The translations under genes were made by a program, and so were the position numbers. From Pseudomonadota bacterium (lineage in GTDB: Bacteria > Pseudomonadota > Gammaproteobacteria > Magnimaribacterales > D2472): a stretch of DNA of 64,000 nucleotides. Where the stretch lies: contig JAOOBR010000001.1 of assembly GCA_028404565.1 (NCBI GenBank), positions 109,148-173,147 of the forward strand. The letters are read 5' to 3'. The notes under the pieces were generated by a model. That model searched no databases and was not told the origin of the DNA. It saw only the letters and a list, made by a program, of their open reading frames with translations. Shown here in pieces: positions 11,211-19,934 of the stretch (its first letter is position 1; the number at the start of each line of letters is the position of its first letter).

Positions 11211-11239
11211 TTGATTATAAAGTAAATATTATTTATACT
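11211..11239 (+). promoter_or_regulatory. Predicted sigma70 promoter of lexA
   Basis: TTGATT (11211-11216), 17-base spacer, TATACT (11234-11239). Transcription would start near 11246, leaving a leader of about 15 bases with no Shine-Dalgarno before the lexA ATG at 11261. Confidence 0.55.
11214..11219 (-). promoter_or_regulatory. Predicted -10 box of the 5'-nucleotidase/thrH/queH/prp run
   Basis: TATAAT on the minus strand, 9 bases before the 5'-nucleotidase ATG. It overlaps the predicted -35 of lexA. Its own -35 position (about 11237-11242, TACAGT) falls inside the LexA box, so LexA could block both directions. Confidence 0.5.
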
Positions 11240-11255
11240 GTATATATATTCAGTA
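11236..11255. promoter_or_regulatory. LexA operator (SOS box)
   Basis: Twenty bases TACTG-N10-CAGTA with the core CTG-TATATATATT-CAG, differing from the E. coli consensus TACTGTATATATATACAGTA at one position. It covers the predicted -10 and start site of lexA and the -35 zone of the divergent 5'-nucleotidase gene. Confidence 0.93.
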
Positions 11256-11260
11256 AAATT

Positions 11261-11869
11261 ATGAAAGAACTTACAATTCAGCAAAAGAAAGTACTTCAAT
11301 GTATTAAATTTTATATTAAAAAGACTGGTTTCCCACCAACTAGAGCGGATATTTGTAGAGAGCTAGGCTTTAAATCCCCTAATGCAGCGGAGAGCCACCT
11401 AAGAGCTCTTGAAAAAAAGGGCTATATAACGATTGAGAATGGAGCATCTAGGGGTATAAATCTGACAGAAAACACTGCTGAAAAATCTCAGACAATTCCT
11501 GTTATTGGTTTAGTCGCTGCAGGATCACCAACTCTTGCAGATGAAAATATTGAAAAGCATATACCATATCAAGAGTCACTTTTCTTATCTGACTTCGATT
11601 ACTTTTTAAGAGTAAAGGGTCTTAGTATGAAAGATGCTGGAATCATGGAAGATGATCTTGTTGCCATTAAGAAGACATCAGAGGTTAGAAATGGGGATAT
11701 AGTTGTAGCGAGGATAGATGATGAAGTAACGCTAAAATACTTCCAGTCATCGGGTAATCAAATAAAACTTATCCCGGCAAACGATGATTTCGATGAAATA
11801 TACATTAACAAAGAAACAGAAGGATTCTTTATAGAGGGAAAAAGCGTAGGTTTAATTCGAGAAAATTAG
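11261..11869 (+). CDS. lexA: LexA repressor
   Basis: SOS repressor and self-cleaving serine peptidase. The 202-residue protein has exactly the E. coli length. The N-terminal winged helix contains GFPPTRADICRELGFKSPNAAESHLRALEKKGY. The cleavage site Ala87-Gly88 lies in VAAGSP, and the catalytic dyad is Ser122 (KGLSMKDAG) and Lys159 (DEVTLKYF). The frame is open upstream to a TTG at 11192, but that start would place the coding region across the operator, and MKELTIQQ matches the family N-terminus. The stop overlaps the convergent small gene by 4 bases. Confidence 0.97.
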   Translation: MKELTIQQKKVLQCIKFYIKKTGFPPTRADICRELGFKSPNAAESHLRALEKKGYITIENGASRGINLTENTAEKSQTIPVIGLVAAGSPTLADENIEKHIPYQESLFLSDFDYFLRVKGLSMKDAGIMEDDLVAIKKTSEVRNGDIVVARIDDEVTLKYFQSSGNQIKLIPANDDFDEIYINKETEGFFIEGKSVGLIREN

Positions 11870-12123
11870 TGTAGAGTAACTTCTTTTTTCTTTATATTAT
11901 CTAACTGCGAATCAAAAAATTCATCAAAATCGGAAACATTGCCGCTTATAGATTCAATGCCAGCTCTTATCATCTCTTTAGCAATATGAAGTTCTTGTCC
12001 TTGAAGTAGCTGCTTTGACTCACCCGAAAACTTAATTTTAACCAAGGGATTTTCCTTGTCATCAGACCTTCTTAGGACAATTGTGCCGTCTGATAATTGG
12101 GCTAATTCAAGGTAATTATTCAT
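11866..12123 (-). CDS. Small conserved-looking protein of unknown function downstream of topA
   Basis: An 85-residue acidic protein, MNNYLELAQLSDGTIVLRRSDD, with no signal peptide or membrane segment. The first half looks like short beta strands (DGTIVLRR, PLVKIKFSG). The second half has a helix (LLQGQELHIAKEMIRAGIESI) and an acidic DFDEFFDSQLDNIKKK tail. I do not recognise a family. It starts 88 bases after topA on the same strand and its stop overlaps that of lexA (TTAG). The clean ATG, full use of the gap and tight packing support a real gene. Confidence 0.65.
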   Translation of the reverse strand: MNNYLELAQLSDGTIVLRRSDDKENPLVKIKFSGESKQLLQGQELHIAKEMIRAGIESISGNVSDFDEFFDSQLDNIKKKEVTLH

Positions 12124-12211
12124 TTTTTTTGGTTTTGTTCAGCGTAACACCAACTTCATAAAAAGCAAGCTACTATTCTTATTTAATGAGTTTTAATAAG
12201 ATTTCAAGTGG

Positions 12212-14812
12212 TTATTTTTCTTTTCTCTGCCAACTACCCTCCTCGAAGAAGTAGTTATTTCCAGTCCTCTTGCCATCTTTTTCTGCAGAAAGATAATGAA
12301 TGTCTAAATTTTTGTTATATCTAATTACCAAGGGTGATCCATCCAGGTCATTATCAGGACCATCTATAAGGTAATGATGCTTTTCAGGTAGAAGTTCCTT
12401 TACTTCATCAATAACTTTTAATTCAGCTGACTTTATTGCTCTTGTTTCCCTATTCTTTGGAAATTGACTAGCTGCCAAGAAAAGTCCTTTTAAGCTATCT
12501 CTTAGAAGGAATATATCTTCAACCTTTTCACATGCAATGTTTGTATTTATTGGATCCATAACAATTGGTTTGGGTTCACCGTTTCTCATTAACTGTCTTG
12601 TTGCTCCGCAATTATCATTTTGACAAAGGAAATATTTACCAAACCTTCCAGTTTGTAATTGCATTTCTGCTCCGCACTTATGACACTCAAGAGTTGGGCC
12701 GTCATATCCCCTAATCTTAAATTTACCATCCTCTAAAAGAAATCCTGAACATTCAGGATTATTTGCACATACATGAATCTTTCTGTTTTCATCTATTAAA
12801 TAGTTATCCATACTTGTTTCACATATATGACATCGTTTTTTGATAAAAAGATTTGAGGCTTCCTCTTGGTCATCAACGCTTATTGCCTCATCTCCACTTA
12901 TGAGATTCATGGTGTGCTTACATTGCTCATCACCGGACTTGTGATAACCCTCACAACCCAAAAATACTCCATTTGCTGAGTTTCTTATGAGCATATTACT
13001 TTTGTTACATGAGGAACAAACTATATCGGTCTTCGTTGGATCATTTGGTTTCATTCCATCCTTAGCCGATCCTGCACTATTAAGATCATCTTGAAATGTT
13101 TGATAAAACTTATTTAAAACTGATTTCCACTCAAGATTGCCAGACGCAATTTCATCAAGTTCATTTTCTAAATTAGCTGTAAAGTCATAATCCATAATTT
13201 CATTGAAACTTTCTATAAGCCTGTCAGAAACAATCAAGCCAATTTTATTTACAAAGAATCTTTTATTTTCAAGCTTCACATAACCTCTAGCCTGAATTGT
13301 AGAAATAATTGCTGCATATGTTGATGGTCTTCCTATTCCTTTGCTTTCAAGCTCCTTTACAAGTGCTGCCTCGGAGAATCGAGCAGGAGGCTTCGTAAAC
13401 TTTTTTTCATTCTTTACTTCGACCAATTTTAAAACTTGCCCTTCTTCTAAACTTGGAAGGTTTTCTTCATCTGATTTTTTGGCATTTTGTGAAGATATTT
13501 TTGTATAACCATCAAAAATTACTTCTCTTCCTCTTGCACTGAAAACATAATCATCAAGAACAACTTTTGCATTAATTGATAAATATTTTGCATCTGGCAT
13601 TTGGCATGCAATAAACTGTCTCCAAATTAAGTCGTATAATTTTACTTCTTCTTCTGAGTGACCGCTGAGCTTTTCGGGAGTTAAGCTTGCGCTTGTAGGT
13701 CTTATTGCCTCATGCGCCTCTTGAGCATTTTCTTTCCCTGAATATATTCGCGGTTTTTGCGTTAGGTATTCTTCAGCAAGAGTATCTTTAATAAATAATC
13801 TTGCATCTTCAATTGAATCATTACTTAAGCTAGGAGCATCGGTTCTCATATAGGTGATTCTTCCAGCTTCATAAAGCTTTTGGGCAACTCGCATTGTTCT
13901 TGAGACCCCAAAACCCAACTTCGAGCTAGCGGCCTGCTGAAGAGTTGATGTTATAAAGGGTGCTTTTGGTTTAACTGTAGTTGGTTTTTTAGTGATTTCA
14001 GATATTTCTAAACTTGAACTACCTACTAGCTCCTCTATTTTCTTCGCTTCACCCTCTTTTAGAAGAGGATCGCTTTTTTTTCTATTTAACTTAAATAAGA
14101 TTTCTTCATTATTAAAATCTTTTAAAGTTGCTGAAACTTCCCAAAATTCCTCTGGTTGAAATTGTGAAATTAATTTTTCTCTTTCGCAAAGCAATCTTAA
14201 TGCAACAGATTGAACTCTTCCTGCAGATAAACCTCTTGCAATTTTTTTCCACAATAATGGAGACAGTTCAAAGCCTACCACCCTATCAAGAAATCTTCTT
14301 GCTTGTTGGGCATTTACTAGATCTTGATCTATTTCCTTAGGATCTGAGAAAGATTCTAATATTGAACTTTTTGTAATTTCATTAAATCTTACTCGGTGAT
14401 ATTCAAATTTATTTTTTCCTAAAGCTTCTTTCAAATGCCAAGCTATAGCCTCTCCCTCTCTATCAAGATCAGTAGCAAGATAAACTTTTTCTACTTCCTT
14501 TGAAGCTTTCCTTAAATCTTTTATTACCTTTTCTTTATCAGGGATAATTTCATAATTGGCAGACCATCCATCGTCAGGATTTACACCCATTCTCCTAATT
14601 ATCCTTCTTCTTTCTTGCTCTTTTTTTAATCTAGCCTTTTCTTCAGGACTAGCGTCTTTTGGGATTGAATTTTGTCTCTTAGCTTTTGATTTTCCCTTTG
14701 GTAAATCTCTGATATGACCTACACTTGATTTAACAATATATTCGTTACCAAGATATTTTGATATCGTCTTTGCCTTTGCAGGGGACTCTACAATTACAAG
14801 TGATTTTGACAT
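12212..14812 (-). CDS. topA: DNA topoisomerase I
   Basis: Relaxes negative supercoils (type IA). The 866-residue protein (E. coli 865) begins KSLVIVESPAKAKTISKYLG. The Toprim acidic residues are in YLATDLDREGEAIAWHL (Asp115, Asp117) and the active-site tyrosine is Tyr321 in GRITYMRTDAPSLS. Three C-terminal zinc-finger units follow, beginning near CSSCNKSNML, CHICETSMD and CHKCGAEMQ, with spaced partner cysteines. A GGGAG Shine-Dalgarno lies about 10 bases before the ATG. The 85-residue unknown gene follows on the same strand. Confidence 0.97.
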   Translation of the reverse strand: MSKSLVIVESPAKAKTISKYLGNEYIVKSSVGHIRDLPKGKSKAKRQNSIPKDASPEEKARLKKEQERRRIIRRMGVNPDDGWSANYEIIPDKEKVIKDLRKASKEVEKVYLATDLDREGEAIAWHLKEALGKNKFEYHRVRFNEITKSSILESFSDPKEIDQDLVNAQQARRFLDRVVGFELSPLLWKKIARGLSAGRVQSVALRLLCEREKLISQFQPEEFWEVSATLKDFNNEEILFKLNRKKSDPLLKEGEAKKIEELVGSSSLEISEITKKPTTVKPKAPFITSTLQQAASSKLGFGVSRTMRVAQKLYEAGRITYMRTDAPSLSNDSIEDARLFIKDTLAEEYLTQKPRIYSGKENAQEAHEAIRPTSASLTPEKLSGHSEEEVKLYDLIWRQFIACQMPDAKYLSINAKVVLDDYVFSARGREVIFDGYTKISSQNAKKSDEENLPSLEEGQVLKLVEVKNEKKFTKPPARFSEAALVKELESKGIGRPSTYAAIISTIQARGYVKLENKRFFVNKIGLIVSDRLIESFNEIMDYDFTANLENELDEIASGNLEWKSVLNKFYQTFQDDLNSAGSAKDGMKPNDPTKTDIVCSSCNKSNMLIRNSANGVFLGCEGYHKSGDEQCKHTMNLISGDEAISVDDQEEASNLFIKKRCHICETSMDNYLIDENRKIHVCANNPECSGFLLEDGKFKIRGYDGPTLECHKCGAEMQLQTGRFGKYFLCQNDNCGATRQLMRNGEPKPIVMDPINTNIACEKVEDIFLLRDSLKGLFLAASQFPKNRETRAIKSAELKVIDEVKELLPEKHHYLIDGPDNDLDGSPLVIRYNKNLDIHYLSAEKDGKRTGNNYFFEEGSWQRKEK

Positions 14813-14867
14813 AAATTTTGCTCTCCCTTTTTAGAAATAACATGTTTCTAATAATTTTGGCAAGAGA

Positions 14868-15308
14868 TTATATAGAAAAATTCTTTAATTGTTTCTCAAT
14901 TTTTTCCAATTCATCAATGCCAAGGTTCTCATTCCATAAAAACGATATGTATGAATCATTAAAAATAATTTCAAGTATTGAGCCAGGTAAATTCGATATT
15001 TTATTTTCTATTTCTTCAAAATTTTCATCGAATTTTAGTTTTATTGGGTCATACAAAGTAAGAGAAGATTCTTTAATAACATAGTGTGCATTTTTTAAAT
15101 TGCTTATATTTTTGAGCGAGTAACAAACAAACTTAACATTTTTTGTAACAAACTTTTGCTTTGATGTTAGGGATGAGATTTGGAATCCCTTTTTTCTAGC
15201 TCTGAGTCTCAAATCTGAAAGCATGCGAGTTTGTTTGGTAGGAACTACTAAATTTATTGAGCCCACTAAAAATAGTATCACCAAGCCTATGATGATGAAG
15301 GTATTCAT
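14868..15308 (-). CDS. Small membrane-anchored protein of unknown function
   Basis: A 146-residue protein with one N-terminal membrane helix (FIIIGLVILFLVGSINLVV, residues 4-22). A basic segment follows (RMLSDLRLRARKKGF), then a soluble domain of about 100 residues. That topology puts the domain in the cytoplasm if the positive-inside rule holds. No family was recognised. The ATG overlaps the pyrD stop by 4 bases (ATGA), so it is part of nadK-rhomboid-galU-pyrD and is probably real. The opposite-strand frame at 14818-15084 is its shadow. Confidence 0.65.
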   Translation of the reverse strand: MNTFIIIGLVILFLVGSINLVVPTKQTRMLSDLRLRARKKGFQISSLTSKQKFVTKNVKFVCYSLKNISNLKNAHYVIKESSLTLYDPIKLKFDENFEEIENKISNLPGSILEIIFNDSYISFLWNENLGIDELEKIEKQLKNFSI

Positions 15309-16288
15309 CTAGATAAGATTTTTTTTACGATTGCAGGTCCCTCGTAAATGAACCCAGTATAAATCTGCACCAAGCTAGCACCTAACCTTATCTTGTTTTC
15401 ATAATCCTCTTTTGTGAAAACTCCGCCAACGCCAACTAAGAAAATATCTTTATCAAATTCATGTATCCTTTTTAAAAGTTGGGTAGATTTTTTAAATAAG
15501 GGTTTGCCAGAAATCCCACCTTTATGAAAGCACCCCTCAAGAATATCCTTGTCAATTGAAGTATTTGTAACTATCAATCCATTAATTTTTAAAGTTTTAT
15601 ATATGTTAATAATTTTAAGAATTGTCTCTTCGTCTTCATCTGGTGATATTTTTAGAAAAACTGGAATCTCAGTTTTATTTGTTGATTTGATTTCATTAAT
15701 TCTTTTAAAAATCTTTTCAAGCTCATCTGGATTATGGAGTTTCCTTAATTTTGGAGTATTAGGCGAGGAGATATTTACTGTGACGTAATCACAATATTTG
15801 TAAACTTTTTCAAAGCAGAAGACATAATCCTCTATCCTTTTATCATTTGTGCTTTCTTTATTAGCTCCAATATTGACTCCAATTACTGCATCATATTTTT
15901 TATTTTTTATTTTAGAAACTAAATAATTAACTCCTTTATTATTAAATCCAAGCCTGTTGACAACTGCTTGCTGGTTTAAATATCTAAATACCCTAGGTTT
16001 TTGATTTCCCTCTTGGGGTTTTGGTGTAACTGTTCCAAGCTCAACAAATCCAAATCCAAGCGATTCAAGCTCATCAACATAATCGCCATTCTTATCAAGA
16101 CCAGCTGCTACGCCCAGCGTGTTTCTAAATTTAAGATTGAAATATTCTTTAGGATTATCAAAATCTTTATTTTCAGGAAAGAAAAGCTTCAAAATCCTAA
16201 CTTTATTTAAAATTTTTAAACTTAATAAAGCTAAATGGTGAGCGGTTTCCGGTGGGAAGAATCTAAAAATCTTTATAAAAGCTTTCAA
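15305..16288 (-). CDS. pyrD: Dihydroorotate dehydrogenase (quinone), class 2
   Basis: Oxidises dihydroorotate to orotate with quinone at the membrane. The 327-residue protein has the class 2 N-terminal helix (FIKIFRFFPPETAHHLALLSLKIL). It also has NTLGVAAGLDKNGDYVDEL, the VELGTVTPKPQEGNQKPRVFR segment, VNISSPNTPKLRKL with the catalytic serine, and a C-terminal GVGGVFTKEDYENKIRLGASLVQIYTGFIYEGP FMN phosphate site. The start is a TTG one base after the galU stop. The family N-terminus aligns with it and no ATG alternative exists. Confidence 0.95.
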   Translation of the reverse strand: MKAFIKIFRFFPPETAHHLALLSLKILNKVRILKLFFPENKDFDNPKEYFNLKFRNTLGVAAGLDKNGDYVDELESLGFGFVELGTVTPKPQEGNQKPRVFRYLNQQAVVNRLGFNNKGVNYLVSKIKNKKYDAVIGVNIGANKESTNDKRIEDYVFCFEKVYKYCDYVTVNISSPNTPKLRKLHNPDELEKIFKRINEIKSTNKTEIPVFLKISPDEDEETILKIINIYKTLKINGLIVTNTSIDKDILEGCFHKGGISGKPLFKKSTQLLKRIHEFDKDIFLVGVGGVFTKEDYENKIRLGASLVQIYTGFIYEGPAIVKKILSR

Positions 16289-16289
16289 T

Positions 16290-17141
16290 CTATTTTTCTA
16301 TAATGCTTTTGTATTTATCTATACTTAAAGCCCTATCAATAATTGCTGAAATATATCCTTCTTTGCTTCCGCAATCAAATCTTCTGCCTTCAAACTCTAA
16401 TGCAAAAACATCTTGGTTTGAAATCAAGTCTTGAATTGCATCTGTCAGCTGTATTTCATTATTGAGACCAGGTTTTGTTTGTTCAATATTTAAGAAAATA
16501 TCTTTTGACAATATATATCTTCCAAACACAGCTAAATTTGAAGGAGCATCAGCAGGTTTTGGTTTTTCAACTATGCCATCAACTTTTTCTATACCATCAA
16601 TATTTTTTGAGCTAATAACTCCATAATTTGATACTTGATTTTCGGAAGCAGAAAAAACTCCAAGAACCGAGGACTCGGTTTTCTCATGAATTTCAAGGAG
16701 TTGCTTTAAGCAGCCCGGTTCAGACAAAATTAAGTCATCTGCAAGAATAATCCCAAAAAAATCATCTGTAATAATATGTTTTGCTTGAAGAATTGCATGC
16801 CCCAAACCATTTGGCTCACTTTGTCTTATAAATGAAAATTTAATTTCATCTAAATACTTGGGATGAATAATTTCAACAACTTCTGACTTTCCTGCATCTT
16901 TTAATCTGTGCTCAAGCTCATAATTCATACTAAAGTAGACTTCTATAGCTTTTTTAGTATGGCTTGTTACAAAAATTATCTCTTCAATTCCAGCTTCAAT
17001 TGCTTCTTCAACTGCAAACTGAATTAAAGGTTTGTCAATTATTGGAAGCATCTCCTTTGGGATTGATTTTGTAACAGGGAGGAAGCGAGATCCAAGTCCA
17101 GCAACTGGAAAAACAGCTTGCTTTAATTTTGATTTACTCAT
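16290..17141 (-). CDS. galU: UTP-glucose-1-phosphate uridylyltransferase
   Basis: Makes UDP-glucose for glycans and envelope sugars. The 283-residue reading starts at the ATG at 17141 (MSKSKLKQAVFPVAGLG), which overlaps the rhomboid stop by 8 bases (ATGAGTAA). The frame is open 39 bases further upstream but without family similarity. Motifs are PVAGLGSRFLPVTKSIPKEMLPIIDKPLIQ (nucleotide binding), FAVEEAIEAGIEEIIFVTS and ADDLIL. It is slightly shorter than E. coli GalU (302). The pyrD gene follows by one base. Confidence 0.95.
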   Translation of the reverse strand: MSKSKLKQAVFPVAGLGSRFLPVTKSIPKEMLPIIDKPLIQFAVEEAIEAGIEEIIFVTSHTKKAIEVYFSMNYELEHRLKDAGKSEVVEIIHPKYLDEIKFSFIRQSEPNGLGHAILQAKHIITDDFFGIILADDLILSEPGCLKQLLEIHEKTESSVLGVFSASENQVSNYGVISSKNIDGIEKVDGIVEKPKPADAPSNLAVFGRYILSKDIFLNIEQTKPGLNNEIQLTDAIQDLISNQDVFALEFEGRRFDCGSKEGYISAIIDRALSIDKYKSIIEK

Positions 17142-17763
17142 AATTTTTTTGACTATTATACATCTGAAATAAATAACCACATGTGATTCCTGAAATTAGC
17201 CCTCCGAGATGAGCAAAATTTGCTATCTTTCCAAAACCTAGTAGATCTAAGAATCCTGTAAAACCAATAAATAGCCAAATAAACATGAATAAATAAATTG
17301 CCGGTGGGAATGAATATTTATTAATTCTTGAAAATGTTTCTTGAACAAAACAAAACCCTAATAATCCATATACAACTCCAGAAAGACCGCCAAATATTGA
17401 TGGGCCAGAAAAAGCATATTGAGCATAATTACTAGAAGCTGAAGTAATAAAAATTAAGATCAAGAAAAGCCATTTGCCATCAAAATCTTCTATTTCCTTG
17501 CCCAAAATATAAACCCATAAGCAATTAAATATTAGGTGCGTTGGAGAAAAGTGAATAAGCATTGGCGTTATTAGTCTCCACCATTCATTACTTATTAAAT
17601 AGGTTGTTTGAAAGTCATAAAATTGAATTTGATTGAAACTTATCAGGAATTTATTAAAAAATATTGGCTCTATAAGATTTAATTTAGAGCCAAAGCTTGA
17701 AGAAAAAGATACTAAACAAGCAAAAGCTATTAACCAGATAAATATTTTATTTGGTAGTTGCAA
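17134..17763 (-). CDS. Rhomboid family intramembrane serine protease
   Basis: A 209-residue polytopic membrane protein with about six hydrophobic segments. The rhomboid catalytic serine is in the loop-helix GGLSGVVYGLLGF (about residue 128) and the catalytic histidine is in NFAHLGGLISGI near residue 187. The WWRLITPMLIHFSPTHLIFNCLWVYILG segment matches the family's HxxxxHxxxN region. The start codon is TTG, 2 bases after the nadK stop, with no later ATG before the first helix. Substrates cannot be inferred from its place between nadK and galU. Confidence 0.9.
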   Translation of the reverse strand: MQLPNKIFIWLIAFACLVSFSSSFGSKLNLIEPIFFNKFLISFNQIQFYDFQTTYLISNEWWRLITPMLIHFSPTHLIFNCLWVYILGKEIEDFDGKWLFLILIFITSASSNYAQYAFSGPSIFGGLSGVVYGLLGFCFVQETFSRINKYSFPPAIYLFMFIWLFIGFTGFLDLLGFGKIANFAHLGGLISGITCGYLFQMYNSQKNYE

Positions 17764-17765
17764 GA

Positions 17766-18620
17766 TTATCTTTTAGTGACGTCCAATGCCCAGCCAAGCT
17801 TATCTCGACATGCTTCAAAGAAATTATAATTTGATGGATGGACTAATTTAAGGACATCACTTTTTTCAGATATATTTACTTTGGTGCCATAACTTATTGG
17901 TAGCTCTGTCTGACCATCGGCAGATATATATGCATTTTTGTCTGGACCACTAGTTACTTGTATCTCAACTTTTCGATCAGAAGAAATAATGAAGGGTCTT
18001 GAGGAAAGATTATGTGGCAACATCGGGATGATGCTCCAAACTTTAAGATTGGGATATATTATTGACCCTCCAGCAGATAATGAATAAGCAGTGGATCCTG
18101 TCGGAGTAGAAATAATTAATCCATCCGCTCTCTCTTCGAAGATAAGCTGATCATCAACAGTGACACTGAATTTCATCATTTGTGCATAAGATCCTGAGTG
18201 AAGAACTATTTCATTAAGACCAAAAATTTCTTTGTCACCGAATTCTGCTTTAACAAAAGATCTCTCTTCTATTTTAAAATTGCTATTGAACACATCATCG
18301 ATTGATTGCTTAAAGTTATTTTCAGAGCTATCTGTTAGAAAACCAACTTGCCCAAAATTTACACCCATTATCGGTATGTCGTAAGCAATAAAGTCTCTGG
18401 CAGTTGAAAGCATTGTTCCATCACCTCCGAATACAATTATTAAATCAGATTGATCGCCAAGCTCATCTTTAGATAGCTTAGGAAAATCTTTTGGAGCATC
18501 TTCAGCTGATTCATGGAAATACAATTCTTTGGAGTGTGAAAGAATAGTTTCAATATGAGGAGATATATCTTTAACAAAAGATAAGGATTCCTTATAAATT
18601 ACGCCAATTTTTTTAAACAT
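17766..18620 (-). CDS. nadK: NAD kinase
   Basis: Phosphorylates NAD to NADP. The 284-residue protein shows the family motifs LIIVFGGDGTMLSTARDF (GGDG, near residue 63), a GVNFGQVGFLTD loop, EERADGLIISTPTGSTAYSLSAGGSII and the ALNEIVLH-like stretch GLNEIVLHSG. Two ATGs are available, at 18635 and 18620. The second is preferred because it matches the family start and because a TATAAT (18627-18632) lies between them, 6 bases before the second. It heads the run to galU and pyrD. Confidence 0.93.
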   Translation of the reverse strand: MFKKIGVIYKESLSFVKDISPHIETILSHSKELYFHESAEDAPKDFPKLSKDELGDQSDLIIVFGGDGTMLSTARDFIAYDIPIMGVNFGQVGFLTDSSENNFKQSIDDVFNSNFKIEERSFVKAEFGDKEIFGLNEIVLHSGSYAQMMKFSVTVDDQLIFEERADGLIISTPTGSTAYSLSAGGSIIYPNLKVWSIIPMLPHNLSSRPFIISSDRKVEIQVTSGPDKNAYISADGQTELPISYGTKVNISEKSDVLKLVHPSNYNFFEACRDKLGWALDVTKR

Positions 18621-18626
18621 AATTGA

Positions 18627-18632
18627 ATTATA
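18627..18632 (-). promoter_or_regulatory. Predicted -10 box of nadK
   Basis: TATAAT on the minus strand with 6 bases to the ATG at 18620. Initiation at the usual distance would yield a leaderless mRNA and would exclude the upstream ATG at 18635. Confidence 0.45.
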
Positions 18633-18704
18633 CATCCATTAAAAAAGAATTTATTAACCGTTTTTTGGAGATCATTTCTTGATATTCAATGCAAAATATT
18701 TAAA

Positions 18705-18736
18705 AATTGATTTTTCAATTAACTTACATTTATAAA
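18705..18736 (+). promoter_or_regulatory. Predicted promoter and inverted repeat before the acyl-CoA dehydrogenase pair
   Basis: TTGATT (18707-18712), 18-base spacer, TATAAA (18731-18736), then 4 bases to the ATG. The -35 lies inside a 16-base inverted repeat AATTGA-TTTT-TCAATT (18705-18720), which could be an operator or a weak hairpin. This is in the largest gap of the window (120 bases). Confidence 0.4.
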
Positions 18737-18740
18737 TAAT

Positions 18741-19934
18741 ATGAGCGACTTAGAAAATTTTAGAGTTGAAGTCAAAGATTGGCTTGATAAAAATTGCCCC
18801 TCAACTATGAGAGCTGGAGCACCTGCTGACACACCTATTGATGAAGTGTGGGGAGGCAGAAAAGCAGTTTATAAGAATCCTGATTCAAAATTATGGCTCG
18901 ATAGAATGGGAGAAAAAGGATGGACAATGCCCACGGTGCCAAAAGAATATGGTGGTGGTGGCCTAAATAAAGAGGAAGTAAAAATACTTAATGAAGAAAT
19001 GTTTGCTATTGGAGCTCGAGCTCCTCTTCTTAGTTTTGGTATATGGATGCTTGCCCCTGTTTTACTTGAGTATGGCAATGAAGCGCAAAAAAGAGAACAT
19101 CTTCCTAAAATAATTAAAGGTGAAATTAGATGGTGTCAGGGATACTCAGAACCTGGTTCAGGATCAGATTTAGCAAGTCTTGCTACTAAAGCAAAAGATA
19201 TGGGAGACCATTTCTTAGTAAATGGACAGAAAGTTTGGACATCATATGCAGATAAAGCTGATTGGATCTTTGCTCTAGTCAGAACTGGGCCAAAAGAACC
19301 AAAACATAACGGGATAAGCTTTTTGCTGATTGATATGGAAAATCCTGGAGTTTCTACTAAACCTATTACATTGATAAGTGGCAAGTCACCATTTTGTGAA
19401 ACATTTTTTGATAACGTTGAAGTACCAAAAGAAAATCTTGTAGGTGAACTTAATGCAGGCTGGACAATTGCTAAAAAATTGCTGCAGCATGAAAGAAAAT
19501 TTATATCTAACTTTGGTCTTGCTGCTGGAATGGGTAGCAAAAAAGATGTTGTTTCATTAGCTAAAAAACATTTTGGTGAAGATGAAGGAAAAATATCAAA
19601 TCCTATATTTAGGTCGAAGGTTATAGATCATAAAATGAAAGAACATGCTTTTGGGTTGACCCTTCAAAGAGCTGCAGATGAGGGAGGTAAAGCTTCTGCA
19701 GTAGCTTCAATGTTCAAATACTACGGAACTGAGCATAACAAAAGAAGGCATGAGCTTATGGTTGCAGCCTCTGGAGTTAATGGACTTGCATGGGATGGGA
19801 ACGAGTTTGATGATAGTGAAAAGAATCTTACAAGAGCTTGGCTGAGAACAAAGGGTAACTCCATAGAAGGTGGTACCTCAGAAGTGCAACTAAATGTAAT
19901 TTCTAAAAGAGTGCTTGAGCTCCCATCAGGATAA
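18741..19934 (+). CDS. Acyl-CoA dehydrogenase (larger member of a pair)
   Basis: FAD-dependent alpha,beta-dehydrogenation of an acyl-CoA. In its 397 residues are WCQGYSEPGSGSDLASLATKA (flavin contact), GQKVWTSYADKADWIFALVRT and a C-terminal GNSIEGGTSEVQLNVISKRVL, where the Glu of IEGGTS is at the usual catalytic-base position. The N-terminal helical domain is present. The stop shares one base with the next acyl-CoA dehydrogenase (TAATG). This two-gene arrangement resembles heterotetrameric enzymes that handle bulky CoA esters (sterol side chains, branched acids). The substrate is unknown. Confidence 0.9.
   Translation: MSDLENFRVEVKDWLDKNCPSTMRAGAPADTPIDEVWGGRKAVYKNPDSKLWLDRMGEKGWTMPTVPKEYGGGGLNKEEVKILNEEMFAIGARAPLLSFGIWMLAPVLLEYGNEAQKREHLPKIIKGEIRWCQGYSEPGSGSDLASLATKAKDMGDHFLVNGQKVWTSYADKADWIFALVRTGPKEPKHNGISFLLIDMENPGVSTKPITLISGKSPFCETFFDNVEVPKENLVGELNAGWTIAKKLLQHERKFISNFGLAAGMGSKKDVVSLAKKHFGEDEGKISNPIFRSKVIDHKMKEHAFGLTLQRAADEGGKASAVASMFKYYGTEHNKRRHELMVAASGVNGLAWDGNEFDDSEKNLTRAWLRTKGNSIEGGTSEVQLNVISKRVLELPSG

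Noticed and set aside
11192..11260. N-terminal extension of lexA from a TTG
   Set aside because: It would code across the LexA box and promoter, and family LexA proteins begin at the MKELT position.
12124..12211. Possible hairpin (CTTATT...AATAAG) between topA and the small gene as a terminator
   Set aside because: Six AT base pairs with an 11-base loop and no GC core. It is expected by chance in AT-rich DNA.
14818..15084. Plus-strand 88-residue open frame opposite the small membrane protein
   Set aside because: It lies almost wholly opposite a frame with an ATGA overlap to pyrD, a membrane anchor and operon context. The plus frame has no ribosome site or operon neighbour.
17142..17180. Upstream start of galU
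   Set aside because: No family similarity, and the ATG at 17141 has the 8-base ATGAGTAA overlap common in this genome.
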